Of a stretch of DNA of 5,521 nucleotides, positions 4,738 through 5,521 are shown one piece after another. A program made the translations under genes and the position numbers. The DNA is taken from positions 1 through 5,521 of the forward strand of contig JBFKUL010000209.1 of assembly GCA_041635755.1 (NCBI GenBank), written 5' to 3'. The notes below the pieces were generated by a model. It made no database searches, was not told the DNA's origin, and saw nothing but the letters and a program-made list of their open reading frames with translations. The number at the start of each line of letters is the position of its first letter. The first letter of the stretch is position 1. The DNA comes from JBFKUL01 sp041635755. GTDB taxonomy: Bacteria; Pseudomonadota; Gammaproteobacteria; Burkholderiales; SG8-39.

Positions 4738-5521
4738 CTAGTGCTGGCGGGCGAACGCATCGGCGACGACCTCTTCGCCGTTCCTCCAGGCGATGCGCTC
4801 GGCGACCTCGCGCGGCAGGTCGGCCAGCCAACGGCGCGCTGCGCTCGCGTGCTCGCCGACGAAGAACCAGCGTTCCGGCGTATAAGTGTCGGTACCGAGC
4901 ATGAACCGGTCGGGAAACTCGAGCAGCGTCTCGCGCCATGCGCCGACCACCTTGCCCCCCGAGGCGTGATCGGTGCGGAAGGAGAGGTCGGCCCATAGAT
5001 TCCGGTACCGGCGCAGCATCTCGCGCACCTTGGCGGGCGGCTCGAAGCCGGCATGCGCCCAGAGAATGCGCGCCTGAGGCCACTGGCGGAACAGCCGCTC
5101 GATGGCGTCGGCATCCGAATGGGCATGCAGCATCAGCCCGTGCTGCTTCGCGAGCTCGACCAAGCGCCGCGGCACGGGGAGATCGGCATCCGCCCCATGA
5201 AGGTGAAATTCACCGATCGCCACGTAGCGATGCTTGCGCAGGCGCTCTTCGAGGTAACCGATGACGCCCTCATCGCGCACCCAGGTTCCCGTCTCGCCAC
5301 GCGAGCGGTAGGGGCGCAGCTCGGGCACGATCAGGTCGGGCGCCTCGGCATAGAGCTTCTGCGTGCCCTCGTCGTTCGAGCTCGACACGAGCGCACGGCG
5401 CACGCCTGCCTTGCGCAGCAGGGCGATCGCCTCCTTGGGCGTGAGCCTGTCCCAGGCGTCGTGGCTGTAGTGGATGTGCGCATCGAACACCGGCAATTCC
5501 GCGCCGGCGGCCAGCGCCGAC
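4738..5521 (-). CDS. Amidohydrolase family protein (metal-dependent TIM-barrel hydrolase), exported, 5' partial
   Basis: The frame is open to the right edge and 260 residues are visible. The first visible residues, SALAAGAELPVFDAHIHYSH, look like the end of a signal peptide with an Ala-rich cleavage region just before the catalytic domain. The true start is therefore outside the window, and TTG 5496 is not it. Metal-binding features of amidohydrolase-2 proteins occur in order: HxH at visible residues 15-17 (DAHIH), Glu104 (AIGEFHLHG), His132/His134 (LHAHSD), His156 (LWAHAGF) and Asp211 (LGTDTY). These would hold one or two divalent metals in a TIM barrel that hydrolyses or decarboxylates small substrates. 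The substrate is not predictable. Placement after a signal peptide points to the periplasm. The stop is TAG, 103 bases before the YbjN-like gene on the same strand. Confidence 0.92.
   Translation of the reverse strand, partial: SALAAGAELPVFDAHIHYSHDAWDRLTPKEAIALLRKAGVRRALVSSSNDEGTQKLYAEAPDLIVPELRPYRSRGETGTWVRDEGVIGYLEERLRKHRYVAIGEFHLHGADADLPVPRRLVELAKQHGLMLHAHSDADAIERLFRQWPQARILWAHAGFEPPAKVREMLRRYRNLWADLSFRTDHASGGKVVGAWRETLLEFPDRFMLGTDTYTPERWFFVGEHASAARRWLADLPREVAERIAWRNGEEVVADAFARQH
5494..5520 (-). other. Partial signal peptide with likely cleavage region
   Basis: The codons upstream of the catalytic HxH motif, read from the window edge, encode Ser-Ala-Leu-Ala-Ala-Gly-Ala-Glu-Leu. Small residues fit a signal peptidase I site (for example ALA or AGA) 5-10 residues before the barrel begins. 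The hydrophobic core would lie outside the window, so this is an inference from the cleavage region only. Confidence 0.6.

Noticed and set aside
1..5521. CRISPR array, tRNA, rRNA, transposon ends, integrase or defence-system genes
   Set aside because: No regularly spaced repeats, no tRNA-like cloverleaf, no inverted terminal repeats and no recognisable mobile or defence protein were seen on either strand.

Overview
The window is GC-rich (clearly above 60% by eye) chromosomal DNA, densely packed with eight protein-coding genes. Genes are separated by 103 bases or less, and several neighbours overlap. The GC content, the codon style and the gene set (PA0069-type radical SAM protein, VanZ-like protein, LrgA/LrgB pair, MATE exporter, exported YbjN-like protein, exported amidohydrolase) look most like a betaproteobacterium or a related proteobacterium. 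That assignment is inference; there is no rRNA or other marker gene here. I see no tRNA, rRNA, CRISPR array, insertion sequence, integrase or phage gene, and no stretch longer than about 105 bases without a gene.

Layout. Bases 1-906 (+) carry the C-terminal 301 residues of a radical SAM protein of the spore-photoproduct-lyase-like PA0069 family; its start lies outside the window. Two bases after its stop, a four-helix VanZ-like membrane protein begins (909-1307, +). Its end overlaps by 20 bases the end of an oppositely oriented pair, lrgA then lrgB (2363-2007 and 2010-1288, -), which are joined by an ATGA stop/start overlap. A 69-base divergent gap separates lrgA from a 12-helix MATE efflux transporter (2433-3803, +). 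The MATE stop codon shares a CTAG palindrome with the stop codon of a small two-helix membrane protein (4030-3800, -). Upstream of that, on the same strand, lie a secreted YbjN-like protein with a textbook ribosome binding site (4634-4092, -) and a metal-dependent amidohydrolase that runs off the right edge (5521-4738, -).

How the genes fit together. lrgA and lrgB almost certainly encode one two-part membrane system, of the murein-hydrolase-export / small organic acid transport family. The radical SAM and VanZ genes are probably co-transcribed. The amidohydrolase, YbjN-like and small membrane protein genes run in one direction and may form an operon, but their products have no obvious shared pathway. 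Most of the window looks like ordinary housekeeping or accessory chromosome. I did not find a convincing new multi-gene system. The best lead is the extreme C-terminus of the radical SAM protein, QLSLF, which matches the bacterial sliding-clamp binding pentapeptide and suggests a replication- or repair-linked role.
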